A DNA stretch of 64,000 bases, taken from positions 3,376-67,375 of the forward strand of contig NZ_KI912469.1 of NCBI RefSeq assembly GCF_000518665.1, written 5' to 3'. The notes below the pieces were generated by a model. It was not told where the DNA came from. It saw only the letters and a list, made by a program, of their open reading frames with translations, and ran no database searches. Shown here in pieces: positions 17,844 through 26,077 of the stretch; the first letter of the stretch is position 1; each line of letters begins with the position of its first letter. The DNA is from Microvirga flocculans ATCC BAA-817. GTDB lineage: Bacteria > Pseudomonadota > Alphaproteobacteria > Rhizobiales > Beijerinckiaceae. The position numbers and the translations under genes are program-made.

Positions 17844-18352
17844 GACGGTTCCGTCGTCCCTTCCAAGGGAGGGGGCTGACCTCCCTTGCCGTCGCGCTGG
17901 CCCTCGCGGGCGGAGCCGGTCTTGCGCTCAAGCCGGAAGGGCGGATTCTGGAGGGCCGGGCGCAGGTTTCAGACGGTGATACGCTGCGCATCGGCGATGC
18001 CCGGATCCGTCTCAAGGGCATCGATGCTCCGGAGATGGAACAGCGCTGTTCCCGCTCGGGGCGTTCCTATGCCTGCGGCGAAGCCGCGAGGCGGGCCCTC
18101 ATCGACCTCGTATCCGGCGAGACGGTCCGCTGCCGCGCCGCCGGGCGCGACCGTTATCAGCGCATTCTCGCACGCTGCACCGTGAACGGGGCCGATATCG
18201 GCGCCCGGATGGTGGAGAGCGGTTGGGCCGTCTCCTACGGACGCGCCTATGATGGCGAAGAGGTTCGCGCCCAAACACGCTCCGCCGGGCTCTGGGAGGG
18301 CGAGTTCGAGCCCCCGCAGGATTGGCGCCGGGAGAACGCACGCGGCGGTTAG
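17840..18352 (+). CDS. Secreted thermonuclease-family (SNase-like) protein
   Basis: A 170-residue staphylococcal nuclease-fold protein with an N-terminal export signal (RRFRRPF basic start, then LTSLAVALALAGGAGLAL). Nuclease motifs include SDGDTLRIGDARIRLKGIDAPE, RYQRILARC and the final GLWEGEFEPPQDWRR. Starting at GTG 17840 overlaps the cobT stop. The catalytic arginine and acidic residues of the family appear retained (DGDT, R in IRLKGIDAPE, R in RYQR), so nuclease activity is plausible. The link to cobT is positional only. Confidence 0.88.
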   Translation: MRRFRRPFQGRGLTSLAVALALAGGAGLALKPEGRILEGRAQVSDGDTLRIGDARIRLKGIDAPEMEQRCSRSGRSYACGEAARRALIDLVSGETVRCRAAGRDRYQRILARCTVNGADIGARMVESGWAVSYGRAYDGEEVRAQTRSAGLWEGEFEPPQDWRRENARGG

Positions 18353-18400
18353 CAGCCGCGGTCTTACGTCCTGTGCCCGCCCAGGTCTGCGCCTCGCGGG

Positions 18401-18602
18401 ATGAAGGCTCTGAGGAACAGGTATTCCCCCCCCCCCCGATTTCGAAGAGCTTTCCCGTCGGATCGGAGCCTGCCGCATCCTTCCTGGCCCTGACGGCTGG
18501 CTCAGGAACAATCCTTGGTCCGAGGCGGACTTGCGGCCAGTGCTGCGGAATGAAATCCGGTCGACTTCATCGTATGGCAAAAGAATAATTCTTAAAGATT
18601 AA
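18401..18602 (+). pseudogene. Small reading frame split by a 12-C homopolymer
   Basis: An ATG at 18401 opens MKALRNRYSPP and runs into the C tract at 18426-18437. After the tract a different frame carries DFEELSRRIGACRILPGPDG, then WLRNNPWSEADLRPVLRNEI, ending at a TAA at 18600-18602. Deleting one C (or adding two) would join them into one 66-residue protein. I do not recognise the product. Either the C count is an assembly error, the gene is phase-variable, or it is broken. Its 3' end passes into the AT-rich pocket. Confidence 0.4.
18426..18437. repeat. Homopolymer tract of 12 cytosines
   Basis: Twelve consecutive C bases, a length prone to replication slippage and to sequencing error. It interrupts the small reading frame described at 18401-18602. 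Confidence 0.95.
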
Positions 18603-18710
18603 ATTCATAAATTACTTATTTTTGAAGCAAATGTACAAGAAATATCATAAATTTATTGATGGAACATTATGATGATAGAGGCATTGTCCTAAATATATAA
18701 GGTTTTCATA
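18603..18710 (+). promoter_or_regulatory. AT-rich leader upstream of the CsbD-like gene
   Basis: This stretch is strikingly AT-rich compared with its GC-rich surroundings. A possible promoter is TTGAAG (18622-18627), 17 bp, TCATAA (18645-18650). A GGAAC at 18661 recalls the -35 element of EcfG-type general-stress promoters, but no good CGTT partner follows at 16-17 bp, so that assignment is not supported. Confidence 0.35.
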
Positions 18711-18920
18711 ATGAATATTATCAGTAAGCGGAGCGATCATATTTTCGATGGACGGCACATGCGCGAGGTGCAAGCGAAGTGGAATCGTCTGTCCATGTCG
18801 GATCTCGTTCAAATCAAGACGAAGGCGGAGCTGATTGCCCGCGTGGAAGAGCGCTATGGGCTTCCCCACGACGTGGCCGTCCAGGATATCGAAATCTGGG
18901 CCTCGGATCGGCGCTTTTGA
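18711..18920 (+). CDS. CsbD-like stress protein
   Basis: A 69-residue hydrophilic protein. The central part fits the CsbD pattern W..L...D...I..K..LI..V.ERYG...D.A..D...W: AKWNRLSMSDLVQIKTKAEL followed by IARVEERYGLPHDVAVQDIE and IWAS. CsbD proteins are small stress-induced proteins without known activity. The 16 residues before this match are atypical. The AT-rich leader and its separation from neighbours suggest a monocistronic stress gene. Confidence 0.75.
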   Translation: MNIISKRSDHIFDGRHMREVQAKWNRLSMSDLVQIKTKAELIARVEERYGLPHDVAVQDIEIWASDRRF

Positions 18921-19008
18921 TGGGAACAGTCTGCTGAGCGGCCGCATGGGCTCGGACGCGCTTTCGTGCATGGCGGCCTGCACGGATGCCTGCATAAGGG
19001 AACACACC

Positions 19009-19377
19009 ATGAGAAGCCATCAATACGCCGTCGGAGACCATGTTCTATATACAGAGCAGCGCTTCCCCCATTTAATCTGCAAGCAGCCTTACACGATCGT
19101 CGGGTGCCTGGATTCCAGACTTTCCGAGCCGCAATATCAGATTCGATCGGTTGCCCGACCTTACGATTGCGTGGCCGGAGAAGACGAGCTTAGCCAGGAC
19201 GCTTCGCCATGGAGTGCTTTTCAGGAGCCTGACGTTCCTAGCTTTCTGGATTGCCGCGGCTTGGGCGAGCCTGCCAACCTTAACCTCGTTCCCTGGGTCG
19301 ACCTGCCGCGCAGGGCCTGGCATAAGAATGAGCAAGCGAGAGTGTCGGACCGGCTCAACCGGAGCATTAATTCTTAG
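19009..19377 (+). CDS. Small Rhizobiales protein, function unknown
   Basis: A 122-residue protein. Its first 60 residues (HQYAVGDHVLYTEQRFPHLI, YTIVGCLDSRLSEPQYQIRS, RPYDCVAGEDELS) resemble a family of short proteins widespread in Methylobacterium and Bradyrhizobium that begin with a VGDxV segment and end with ExRVARExEL. These look like small beta-barrel (SH3-like) domains. The C-terminal 60 residues are an unrecognised extension. The start at 19009 has AAGGGA 8 nt upstream. It follows the CsbD-like gene by 88 bp, and a shared stress role is a guess. Confidence 0.6.
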   Translation: MRSHQYAVGDHVLYTEQRFPHLICKQPYTIVGCLDSRLSEPQYQIRSVARPYDCVAGEDELSQDASPWSAFQEPDVPSFLDCRGLGEPANLNLVPWVDLPRRAWHKNEQARVSDRLNRSINS

Positions 19378-19453
19378 TCTGACGCGGGCTTTTCCCGGTT
19401 CTCCGTTTTGAAATCCATACTATGTTCAAGCTCCACGATAAGGAGCTTGAAGC

Positions 19454-20245
19454 ATGAGCCCGACGACCCTGCGCTGCACTCTTGACGGACCGGTGGCGAC
19501 CATCACGCTTGCGCGGCCCGACAAGATGAATGCGTTCAATGCCACGATGCACGCGGAATTGCGCGAGGCGCTCGATGCGTGCGAGCGGGACGATTCGGTG
19601 CGTGTCGTCGTGCTGACCGGCGAGGGGCGCGCGTTTTCCTCCGGGCAGGACCTGACGGTGAACCTGGAGCGCGACGGGCAGGGCCGTGTCGACCTCGGAC
19701 CCACGTTGGAGCGGGACTACAACCCGCTGGTTCTCAAACTGTCCCATTATCCAAAGCCCACCATTGCCGCCCTCAACGGGCCAGCCGTCGGGGCCTCCAT
19801 GAACATCGCGCTGGCCTGCGACATCGTCCTGGCGGCCCGCTCCTCCTATCTGCAGGAGGCCTTCGCCCGGATCGCCCTGATTCCGGATGCCGGCGGCACC
19901 TGGATCCTGCCGCGCCTCATCGGCCCCAAGCTGGCCCTGGCCCTCATGCTGAGCGCCGAGCCCGTCCCGGCCGATGAGGCTCAGCGCATGGGGCTCGTCT
20001 ACAGGGTCTTCGACGATGCGTCCTTCGCGGTGGACGTGGCGGCCTTCGCGGCCAAGCTCGCGGCGGGGCCGGGGCTTGCCTACCGCCTGACCAAGCAGGC
20101 GGTGGCGCAGAGCCTCTCCAACGATCTGGAGGCGCAGCTCGCGCTGGAGGCGCGATTGCAGAGCCAGGCGGGTTCCAGCTATGACTTCGCGGAAGGTGTC
20201 GCTGCCTTCAAGGAAAAGCGTCCGCCCCGGTTTCAGGGACGCTGA
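19454..20245 (+). CDS. Enoyl-CoA hydratase/isomerase, PaaG-like
   Basis: A 263-residue crotonase-fold protein. The CoA/oxyanion-hole segments are GRAFSSGQDLTVN and LNGPAVGASMNIALACDIVL. The catalytic-loop region is FARIALIPDAGGTWILPRLI. The FSSGQDL and PDAGGTW motifs and the final EGVAAFKEKRPPRFQG are those of PaaG-type 1,2-epoxyphenylacetyl-CoA isomerases. No other paa gene is nearby, so a broader fatty-acid or aromatic CoA role is equally possible. GGAG lies 8 nt before the ATG. The next small membrane-protein gene follows after 12 bp. Confidence 0.85.
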   Translation: MSPTTLRCTLDGPVATITLARPDKMNAFNATMHAELREALDACERDDSVRVVVLTGEGRAFSSGQDLTVNLERDGQGRVDLGPTLERDYNPLVLKLSHYPKPTIAALNGPAVGASMNIALACDIVLAARSSYLQEAFARIALIPDAGGTWILPRLIGPKLALALMLSAEPVPADEAQRMGLVYRVFDDASFAVDVAAFAAKLAAGPGLAYRLTKQAVAQSLSNDLEAQLALEARLQSQAGSSYDFAEGVAAFKEKRPPRFQGR

Positions 20246-20257
20246 GGAGAACAGAGC

Positions 20258-20464
20258 ATGCGCCCCGGCTATTGGATTCTGGCCCTCGCCACCTTGAGCG
20301 TCGTGATCGGCATGTTCGTGTCCCAGGACCCCGAGCGTGCCGGGCGGCTCTCCCAGATGTACAGGGATGCGGCGCTGACGGGCGAGGCGCGGCAATTGGC
20401 GATCATGGGCCTCGCCGTCGCGATCGGCGCCTTCGTCGTCTATCTCTCGATGACCCGGCGCTGA
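20258..20464 (+). CDS. Small two-helix membrane protein
   Basis: A 68-residue protein with two predicted membrane helices, WILALATLSVVIGMFV near residues 6-21 and AIMGLAVAIGAFVVYLSM near 48-65, joined by a polar loop (SQDPERAGRLSQMYRDAALT). It begins 12 bp after the PaaG-like gene with GAGGAGA upstream, so the two probably share a transcript. Not recognised as a named family. Confidence 0.65.
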   Translation: MRPGYWILALATLSVVIGMFVSQDPERAGRLSQMYRDAALTGEARQLAIMGLAVAIGAFVVYLSMTRR

Positions 20465-20570
20465 TGGTCCGCATGGCCCATTGCCCTGCTTTGTTCAGAG
20501 ACCATTCAAATACCTTAGCCTCTTGTACCCCTGTCATTCCGCTATGCGGATCAAAGTAGGTGCGTGAACC

Positions 20571-22937
20571 GTGTCTTACCTGAAACGTGCTATCGTTTTT
20601 TTCGCCTTTGCCGTGATGGCCGTTTTCGGTCAGGCATCCACCGCCGCCGCTCAGGACCGCCTCGCGCTCGTGATCGGGCAGGGGGCCTATCAGGGCCGCC
20701 AGCTTCCGACGGCGGTGAACGATGCGGGCCTGATCGCCCAGAGCCTGACCAGCGCCGGGTTCGAGGTGATCCAGGGCCGCGACCTGGGGGCCAATGATCT
20801 GCGCAGCCTCGTCCGCGACTTTCTCGACAAGGTGGAGAACCTGGAGCCCGGCTCCTCGGTCATGGTCTATCTGGCCGGCCATGGGGTCCAGCTCGAGGGT
20901 GACAATTATCTGCTCCCGGTCGATGCCCGCATCCAGCGCGACGTGGACGTGCCCATCGAGGGCTTCCGCCTCTCGGATCTCGTGCGCTCCCTTGAGCGCA
21001 GCCCCGCACGCGTGCGGGTGATCGTGGCGGACATGGCGCGGGATTATCCGCTCGATTCCACGGGCGAGGCGGTTGCCAAGGGGCTTGCGCTCATGGAGCC
21101 GCCCGCCGGATTCCTGATGGCCTTCTCCACGGCTCCCAACATCGTCGCGACGGATGAGACCGGCCCTTACGGCGCCTATGCCACTGCCCTGGCGGAAATG
21201 ATCCGCCAGCCGGGCCTGCCGCTCGACGAGGTTTTCGCCCGCACCCGCCTGCGCACGCACGAGGCCACGAACGGGGTGCAGATCCCCTGGCACATGGCCA
21301 ATATCGACAACGCATCCTTCGTCTTCTTCGAGCAGGCGGATGACGCGGCCCGGCCGGTCGTGCGCGAGGTGCGCCGGATCGAGGAGGTCCCCGCCGAGGA
21401 GGCCTACGCCATCGCCGTCGAGCGCGACACGATCCAGGCGTATCAGGACTTCCTGCGCCGCTACCCCGATCACCGGCTCGCCCGCCGCGTGACGGCCCTG
21501 CTCGCCGCCCGCAGGGAGGCCCTGGTCTGGCGCCGCACGCTGGCACGCAACACGCGGGAGGCCTACTGGACCTATCTGCGGCATTATCCAACCGGCCCGC
21601 ACGCGCCCGACAGCCGGCGCAGACTCGCACGTCTCGCGGCCGCCTACGCACCGCCGCCGGTCTTCGAGGAGGTGGTCTACGACGACCTGCCGCCGCCCTT
21701 GCCCGAGGTGGAGAGGATCCAGGTGGTGGAGGTCGTGACCATCATCCGCGAGGTGCCTCCGCCGCGCCCGCCGGTCTATCTCCTGCCCCCGCGGGATGAG
21801 GATGACGTGGAGTTCATCACCATCATCCGCGAACCGCCGCCGCCGCCCGTGATGGCCGGCGTCTTGCCGGTCCTGGTTCCGATCCCAGTTCCCGTGCGGG
21901 CGCGTCCTCCCCGGTATTTCTATCAACCCATCGCGCCCAGGACCCCGAGGGGCATGGTCGCCATCCCCGTCGCCGCTCCGCCGGTCTACGAGACCGTCAT
22001 GGGGGAGCGTCGTCCCTATCTCCGTCGCGGCCTGCGTCCCGAGCAGTACCGCGTCCCGCGCCAGCCGGGACTCATCGCCCCGATCGAGCCGATTCCGGTT
22101 TCGGTCAATCCGAGGATGCCGCGTGACGAGAGGGCCGGCCGTCCAGGCGAGCCGCCGAGGATGCGGCCGGTCCGCATTCCCTCGCGCCCGATTCCGCTGC
22201 TCGGCCAGCAGGACGAGCGGCCGCGTCCCGGCAGGCCCGATGCCGACAGGGCTGGCGAGCGTCCCGACAGGTCCCGGGACCAGCGCGAGGTTCGCCCTGT
22301 GTCGCCCATGCGGGATGCCGTGCGGCCGCGGGATCCGAGGCTCGATGCCGGCGAGATCCTGCCGCGCGAGCCGAAGCCGGACAGGTCGCGGATCGATGCC
22401 GACCGTGGACGCCCTGACAGGGACAGGGCCGAGCGCGACCGGCCGGGCAGAAGGCCCGACGCCGACCGTCCCGAGCGTGCCGCCCCTGTGGCCGTGCGGC
22501 CGGCGATAGGCATGCCTGCGCCGGAAGACCGCCGGCCGCGCCGTGACGAGGAGAAGCCTCGTTCACGGATCGAACGCCCTGCATCCTTGGCGCCGCAGCA
22601 ACAGCCCTTCCGCCAGCCCGCCCTGCGGGAGGCCGAGCAGGCCGACAGGCGCGCCCGGCAGATCCAGCAAGAGCGCGCCGCCCCGCGCGGCCCGGCCCCC
22701 ATCGAGCGTCCGGCACCCCACATCTTCCGGGCGAATCCGGTGCCCCGCATGGAAGCCCCGGCGCAGGTGGAGCGACCCAACCGCGAGATGCCAAGGGCTG
22801 TGGCCCAGCCCCGCCCGGGACGGGACATGGACAGGCCGCCCCAGGTCCGGCCGTCTCCCGATGGGCCCCGGCGGCAGGGGGGCGACAACCGTTCCCAGCG
22901 CTGCCTGCCCGGACGGCCTTGCCCGCCTCAACAGTGA
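20571..22937 (+). CDS. Caspase-fold (C14) protein lacking the catalytic cysteine
   Basis: A 788-residue exported protein. A signal peptide (residues 1-28, cleaved after STAAAQ) is followed by a p20-like caspase domain: LALVIGQGAYQ, the His motif YLAGHGVQ (His104) and the strand that should carry the Cys. In active bacterial caspase homologues this reads DACRD. Here residues 154-158 are D-M-A-R-D, with Ala156 in the cysteine position. A TPR-like double repeat follows near residues 270-360 (AYQDFLRRYPDHRLARRV and AYWTYLRHYPTGPHA). The last 300 residues are proline- and arginine-rich, with many DRxRD units, and are probably disordered and strongly basic. It is therefore likely a pseudo-protease acting by binding. 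GTG 20571 is the start. Confidence 0.82.
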   Translation: MSYLKRAIVFFAFAVMAVFGQASTAAAQDRLALVIGQGAYQGRQLPTAVNDAGLIAQSLTSAGFEVIQGRDLGANDLRSLVRDFLDKVENLEPGSSVMVYLAGHGVQLEGDNYLLPVDARIQRDVDVPIEGFRLSDLVRSLERSPARVRVIVADMARDYPLDSTGEAVAKGLALMEPPAGFLMAFSTAPNIVATDETGPYGAYATALAEMIRQPGLPLDEVFARTRLRTHEATNGVQIPWHMANIDNASFVFFEQADDAARPVVREVRRIEEVPAEEAYAIAVERDTIQAYQDFLRRYPDHRLARRVTALLAARREALVWRRTLARNTREAYWTYLRHYPTGPHAPDSRRRLARLAAAYAPPPVFEEVVYDDLPPPLPEVERIQVVEVVTIIREVPPPRPPVYLLPPRDEDDVEFITIIREPPPPPVMAGVLPVLVPIPVPVRARPPRYFYQPIAPRTPRGMVAIPVAAPPVYETVMGERRPYLRRGLRPEQYRVPRQPGLIAPIEPIPVSVNPRMPRDERAGRPGEPPRMRPVRIPSRPIPLLGQQDERPRPGRPDADRAGERPDRSRDQREVRPVSPMRDAVRPRDPRLDAGEILPREPKPDRSRIDADRGRPDRDRAERDRPGRRPDADRPERAAPVAVRPAIGMPAPEDRRPRRDEEKPRSRIERPASLAPQQQPFRQPALREAEQADRRARQIQQERAAPRGPAPIERPAPHIFRANPVPRMEAPAQVERPNREMPRAVAQPRPGRDMDRPPQVRPSPDGPRRQGGDNRSQRCLPGRPCPPQQ

Positions 22938-22944
22938 CCTCGAC

Positions 22945-22983
22945 AGCAAAACGCCGGAGCCCTTGCAGCTCCGGCGTTTTGCT
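22945..22983. terminator. Strong bidirectional terminator between convergent genes
   Basis: A perfect 16-bp stem (AGCAAAACGCCGGAGC at 22945-22960 with its complement at 22968-22983) closes a 7-nt loop. A runs and T runs on either side of the GC core suit termination of both the caspase-like gene and the dehydrogenase gene. Confidence 0.92.
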
Positions 22984-23010
22984 TTGCGCCGATGAAAATC
23001 GACGGAGGGC

Positions 23011-23877
23011 TTACTTCTCGAGCCGGGCGATGAGGCTCGACGTATCCCAGCGGTTGCCGCCCATCTTCTGGACGTCCGCGTAGAACTGGTCGACGAGGGC
23101 CGTCACCGGCAGGCTCGCGCCGTTCTTGCGCGCCTCGCCCAGCACGATCGACAGGTCCTTGCGCATCCAGTCGACCGCGAAGCCGAAGTCGAACTTGCCC
23201 TGGTTCATGGTCTTGCCCCGGTTCTCCATCTGCCAGGACCCGGCGGCTCCCTTGGAGATCACGTCCAGCACGGCCTCGATGTCGAGACCGGCCTTCTTGC
23301 CGAAGTGGATGCCCTCGGAAAGTCCCTGCACGATGCCGGCGATGCAGATCTGGTTGATCATCTTGGTGAGCTGGCCGGCGCCCGCCGGGCCCATGAGGCG
23401 GGAGGCGCGGGCAAAGCTCATGATCGCGGGCTCGGCCTTGGCGTAGACATCCGCATCGCCGCCGCACATGACCGTGAGAACGCCGTTCTCCGCCCCGGCC
23501 TGGCCGCCGGAAACAGGCGCGTCGATGCAGCCGAAGCCCTTCTCCCTGGCGGCGGCATAAAGCTCGCGGGCCACTTCCGCCGAGGCGGTGGTGTGATCGA
23601 CGAAGATCGAGCCCGCGCCCATGCCGTGGAAAGCGCCATCGGGGCCGAGGGTCACCTGGCGCAGGTCGTCGTCGTTGCCGACGCAGGCGAACACGATCTC
23701 CTGGCCCTGGGCCGCCTCGCGCGGGGTTCTGGCGGTGCGCCCGCCGTTCTCGGACACCCACCGCTCGGCCTTCGCATGCGTGCGGTTATAGACCGTCACC
23801 TCGTGGCCCTTCGCCTGAAGGTGGCGCGCCATGGGATAGCCCATCACGCCCAGTCCGAGGAATGCAACCTTCGCCAT
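23011..23877 (-). CDS. NAD(P)-dependent beta-hydroxyacid dehydrogenase
   Basis: A 289-residue member of the 3-hydroxyisobutyrate / tartronate-semialdehyde reductase family. The N-terminal Rossmann motif is VAFLGLGVMGYPMARHL. The substrate-binding DAPVSGGQAGAENG and the catalytic-lysine helix GAGQLTKMINQ are present, followed by KDLSIVLGEAR. The start at 23877 (MAKVAFLG) is preferred, being the point where family members begin and having GGGAGCGG upstream. The exact substrate cannot be told from sequence. It stands alone between a strong terminator and a solute-binding protein gene read in the same direction. Confidence 0.88.
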   Translation of the reverse strand: MAKVAFLGLGVMGYPMARHLQAKGHEVTVYNRTHAKAERWVSENGGRTARTPREAAQGQEIVFACVGNDDDLRQVTLGPDGAFHGMGAGSIFVDHTTASAEVARELYAAAREKGFGCIDAPVSGGQAGAENGVLTVMCGGDADVYAKAEPAIMSFARASRLMGPAGAGQLTKMINQICIAGIVQGLSEGIHFGKKAGLDIEAVLDVISKGAAGSWQMENRGKTMNQGKFDFGFAVDWMRKDLSIVLGEARKNGASLPVTALVDQFYADVQKMGGNRWDTSSLIARLEK

Positions 23878-23937
23878 CGTCCGCTCCCTGAAGTTCCCCT
23901 CGGTTCTAGGAACAGAGGCGGTCCGGGTCAAACGGCT

Positions 23938-24750
23938 CTATTTTGTATCAAATGAAAAATATTTGGCGCGGATGCGGTCGTAGCTGCCGTCGGCCTTGAC
24001 CTGGGCGATGGCGCGGTTGAAGCGCTCCCGCAGCGCCTCGTCCTCCTTTCGCAGGCCGATGCCGTAGGATTCGCGCCTGTAGGCTGGTTCCGCCGGAGCA
24101 TCGCCAAGGATGTGGCAGCAGCCGCCCTCGCGGGTTTCGAGGAATTTCGACAGCAGCAGCTCGTCGGCGAAGACCGCATCGAGGCGTCCGACCAGGAGGT
24201 CGAGATTGGCCTCCTCGGCCTTCGCATAAAGCACGATCTCTGAATTCGTGTAGAAGCGCTTGAGATAGTCCTCGTGATCGGTGCGCTCGATGGTTCCGAT
24301 CTTCTTGCCGGCCATGGCTGCTGGCGTGACGTCTCCGGGCGCGGTCTCCTTCGAGCCGATGAAAACGGCGGGGATCCGGTAATAGGGATCGGAGAACGCA
24401 ATCCTCTTCTGCCGCCGCTCGGTAATCTCCACCGACGACATGACCGCATCGTATTCCTTGCGCACGAGACCCTTGATGATGCCGTCCCACTCGTGCTGCA
24501 CGAGTTCGCATTGCGCCTGCATGACCTCGCAGAGTCTCTTGAGCAGTTCGACCTCGAAGCCCTGCAGCTCGTTGTTGGCGTCGATGAAGTTGAAAGGCGG
24601 ATATGCGCCTTCCACGGCGATGCGGATGGTGGGGGGAGTGGGGGTGGTCGAAGGAGAGTGAGCCTCCTGCGACAGGCATGGCCCCACGTGAAGCCCGATG
24701 AGCAGGCTCGCGATGATCGTCAGTCTTGTCCCGATACGCAGTACGTTCAC
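23938..24750 (-). CDS. Amino-acid-type ABC transporter substrate-binding protein
   Basis: A 270-residue periplasmic binding protein of family 3 (HisJ/ArtJ fold). The signal peptide covers residues 1-27 (LTIIASLLIGLHVGPCLS). The domain starts IRIAVEGAYPPFNFIDANNE, with the ligand-site segments GFEVELLKRLCEVM, DAVMSSVEITERRQKRIAFS and RLDAVFADELLL. Polar amino acids or opines are likely ligands, but this is not settled. No permease or ATPase gene is adjacent, so it must work with transporter parts encoded elsewhere or has a separate sensory role. Confidence 0.85.
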   Translation of the reverse strand: MNVLRIGTRLTIIASLLIGLHVGPCLSQEAHSPSTTPTPPTIRIAVEGAYPPFNFIDANNELQGFEVELLKRLCEVMQAQCELVQHEWDGIIKGLVRKEYDAVMSSVEITERRQKRIAFSDPYYRIPAVFIGSKETAPGDVTPAAMAGKKIGTIERTDHEDYLKRFYTNSEIVLYAKAEEANLDLLVGRLDAVFADELLLSKFLETREGGCCHILGDAPAEPAYRRESYGIGLRKEDEALRERFNRAIAQVKADGSYDRIRAKYFSFDTK

Positions 24751-24869
24751 GGCGGCCCAGCCCGAATGGTGGAGCCCGATATTCCTTGAAAATAGGCAAC
24801 AGTCAAACGGCGCAGTGGCGCAGCTTCGTTTGCCGTTCGTCGAAGATCGAGATGAGAGCCGCTTCCACA

Positions 24870-24948
24870 GATCTGGAATCAGCTCTCGTCTTTGCCATGC
24901 CGCATTTTTGAACGGCGAACCGGATCCACTTCGCCGAAAATGCTCTAA
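24870..24948. repeat. Dispersed repeat, GGATCC-centred family, abutting the moaA stop
   Basis: Nearly identical over about 60 bp to 62711-62776 (CTCTCGTCTTTGCCATGCCG, then CGGCGAACCGGATCCACTTC, then GCCG). CGGCGAA and TTCGCCG form a 7-bp stem around a 10-nt loop. On the minus strand the repeat begins with the TAG that ends moaA. Other copies: 1431-1491 and, inverted, 30634-30690. Confidence 0.85.
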
Positions 24949-25982
24949 CCGCCCGTGACGCTCATGTGGCGGCCCACGGCGGGGCGGTCATGCCGCCGGT
25001 CGATGATGAAATCGTGCCCCTTGGGCTTGCGGGCGATAGCGTCGGCGATGGCCCGTTCGAGAAGCTCGTTGCTCTCCGAGGCGCGCACCGGCGCCCGCAG
25101 GTCGGCGGCATCCTCCTGGCCCAGGCACATGAAGAGCTGACCCGTGCAGGTTAGCCGCACCCTGTTGCAGCTCTCGCAGAAATTGTGCGTCATCGGCGTG
25201 ATGAAACCGAGCCGCCCGCCGGTTTCCTCCACGCGCACGTAGCGGGCCGGCCCGCCGGTGCGGTCGTCGATGTCTTTCAGTGTGTAGCGCGAGGCCAGGC
25301 GGGCGCGGATCAGGGAGAGGGGCATGAACTGGTCGATGCGCTGTCCGTCGATCTCGCCCAGGGGCATGACCTCGATGAGCGTCAGATCCATGTCGCGGCC
25401 ATGGGACCATTCCAGGAGCGTTTCCAGCTCGTCGTCGTTCACGCCCTTGAGCGCGACGGTATTGATCTTGACCTTCAGCCCCGCGCCTTGAGCGGCGTCG
25501 ATCCCCTGCATGACCTTGGTGAGATCTCCCCAGCGCGTGATGCGGCGGAACTTGTCCGCGTCGAGGGTGTCGAGGGAGACGTTGATCCGCCTCACCCCGC
25601 ATGCGGCGAGATCCCTGGCGTGGCGGGCGAGCTGCGAACCGTTCGTCGTGACGGTGAGCTCGTCGAGGGCGCCCGAATCCAGGTGCCGGGAGAGGGAGCC
25701 GAAAAGCTGCATGATGTCGCGCCGCACCAGGGGCTCGCCGCCCGTGATGCGCAGCTTGCGCACGCCTTGCCCGACGAAGGCGGAGCAGATCCGGTCGAGC
25801 TCCTCGAGGGTGAGCAGGTCCCGCTTGGGCAGGAAGGCCATGTCCTCCGACATGCAATACACGCAGCGAAAGTCGCAGCGGTCAGTCACCGATACGCGAA
25901 GATAGGTGATCGCCCGACCGAACGGGTCCATGAGCAGGGGGCCGGAGGCGGAATTCTCAGGCTGGGCCTTCATGGCTCCCAT
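24945..25982 (-). CDS. moaA: GTP 3',8-cyclase MoaA
   Basis: A radical SAM enzyme that, with MoaC, begins molybdopterin synthesis by rearranging GTP. The SAM-cluster motif CDFRCVYC has cysteines 36, 40 and 43. The second cluster uses [20 protein letters not shown]. The essential C-terminal GG is present (SVTGG). Length 345. An internal ATG three codons in is an equally good start. No other moa gene is near. The product is required for the XdhB molybdoenzyme encoded earlier in the window. The TAG stop belongs to a dispersed repeat. Confidence 0.96.
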   Translation of the reverse strand: MGAMKAQPENSASGPLLMDPFGRAITYLRVSVTDRCDFRCVYCMSEDMAFLPKRDLLTLEELDRICSAFVGQGVRKLRITGGEPLVRRDIMQLFGSLSRHLDSGALDELTVTTNGSQLARHARDLAACGVRRINVSLDTLDADKFRRITRWGDLTKVMQGIDAAQGAGLKVKINTVALKGVNDDELETLLEWSHGRDMDLTLIEVMPLGEIDGQRIDQFMPLSLIRARLASRYTLKDIDDRTGGPARYVRVEETGGRLGFITPMTHNFCESCNRVRLTCTGQLFMCLGQEDAADLRAPVRASESNELLERAIADAIARKPKGHDFIIDRRHDRPAVGRHMSVTGG

Positions 25983-26077
25983 GGTGCAGCGGTCCTGTCG
26001 TTCACGTGAGTGCTTGCCTATAAACTAGGGATCGCGCAGTGAGCGTCAAATGAAAACCATGAGAGGGGCTTGAGCCC

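Noticed and set aside
19009-19377. The 122-residue gene as a toxin or antitoxin partner of the CsbD-like gene
   Set aside because: No toxin fold is recognised, the two genes are 88 bp apart and the CsbD family is not linked to such systems.
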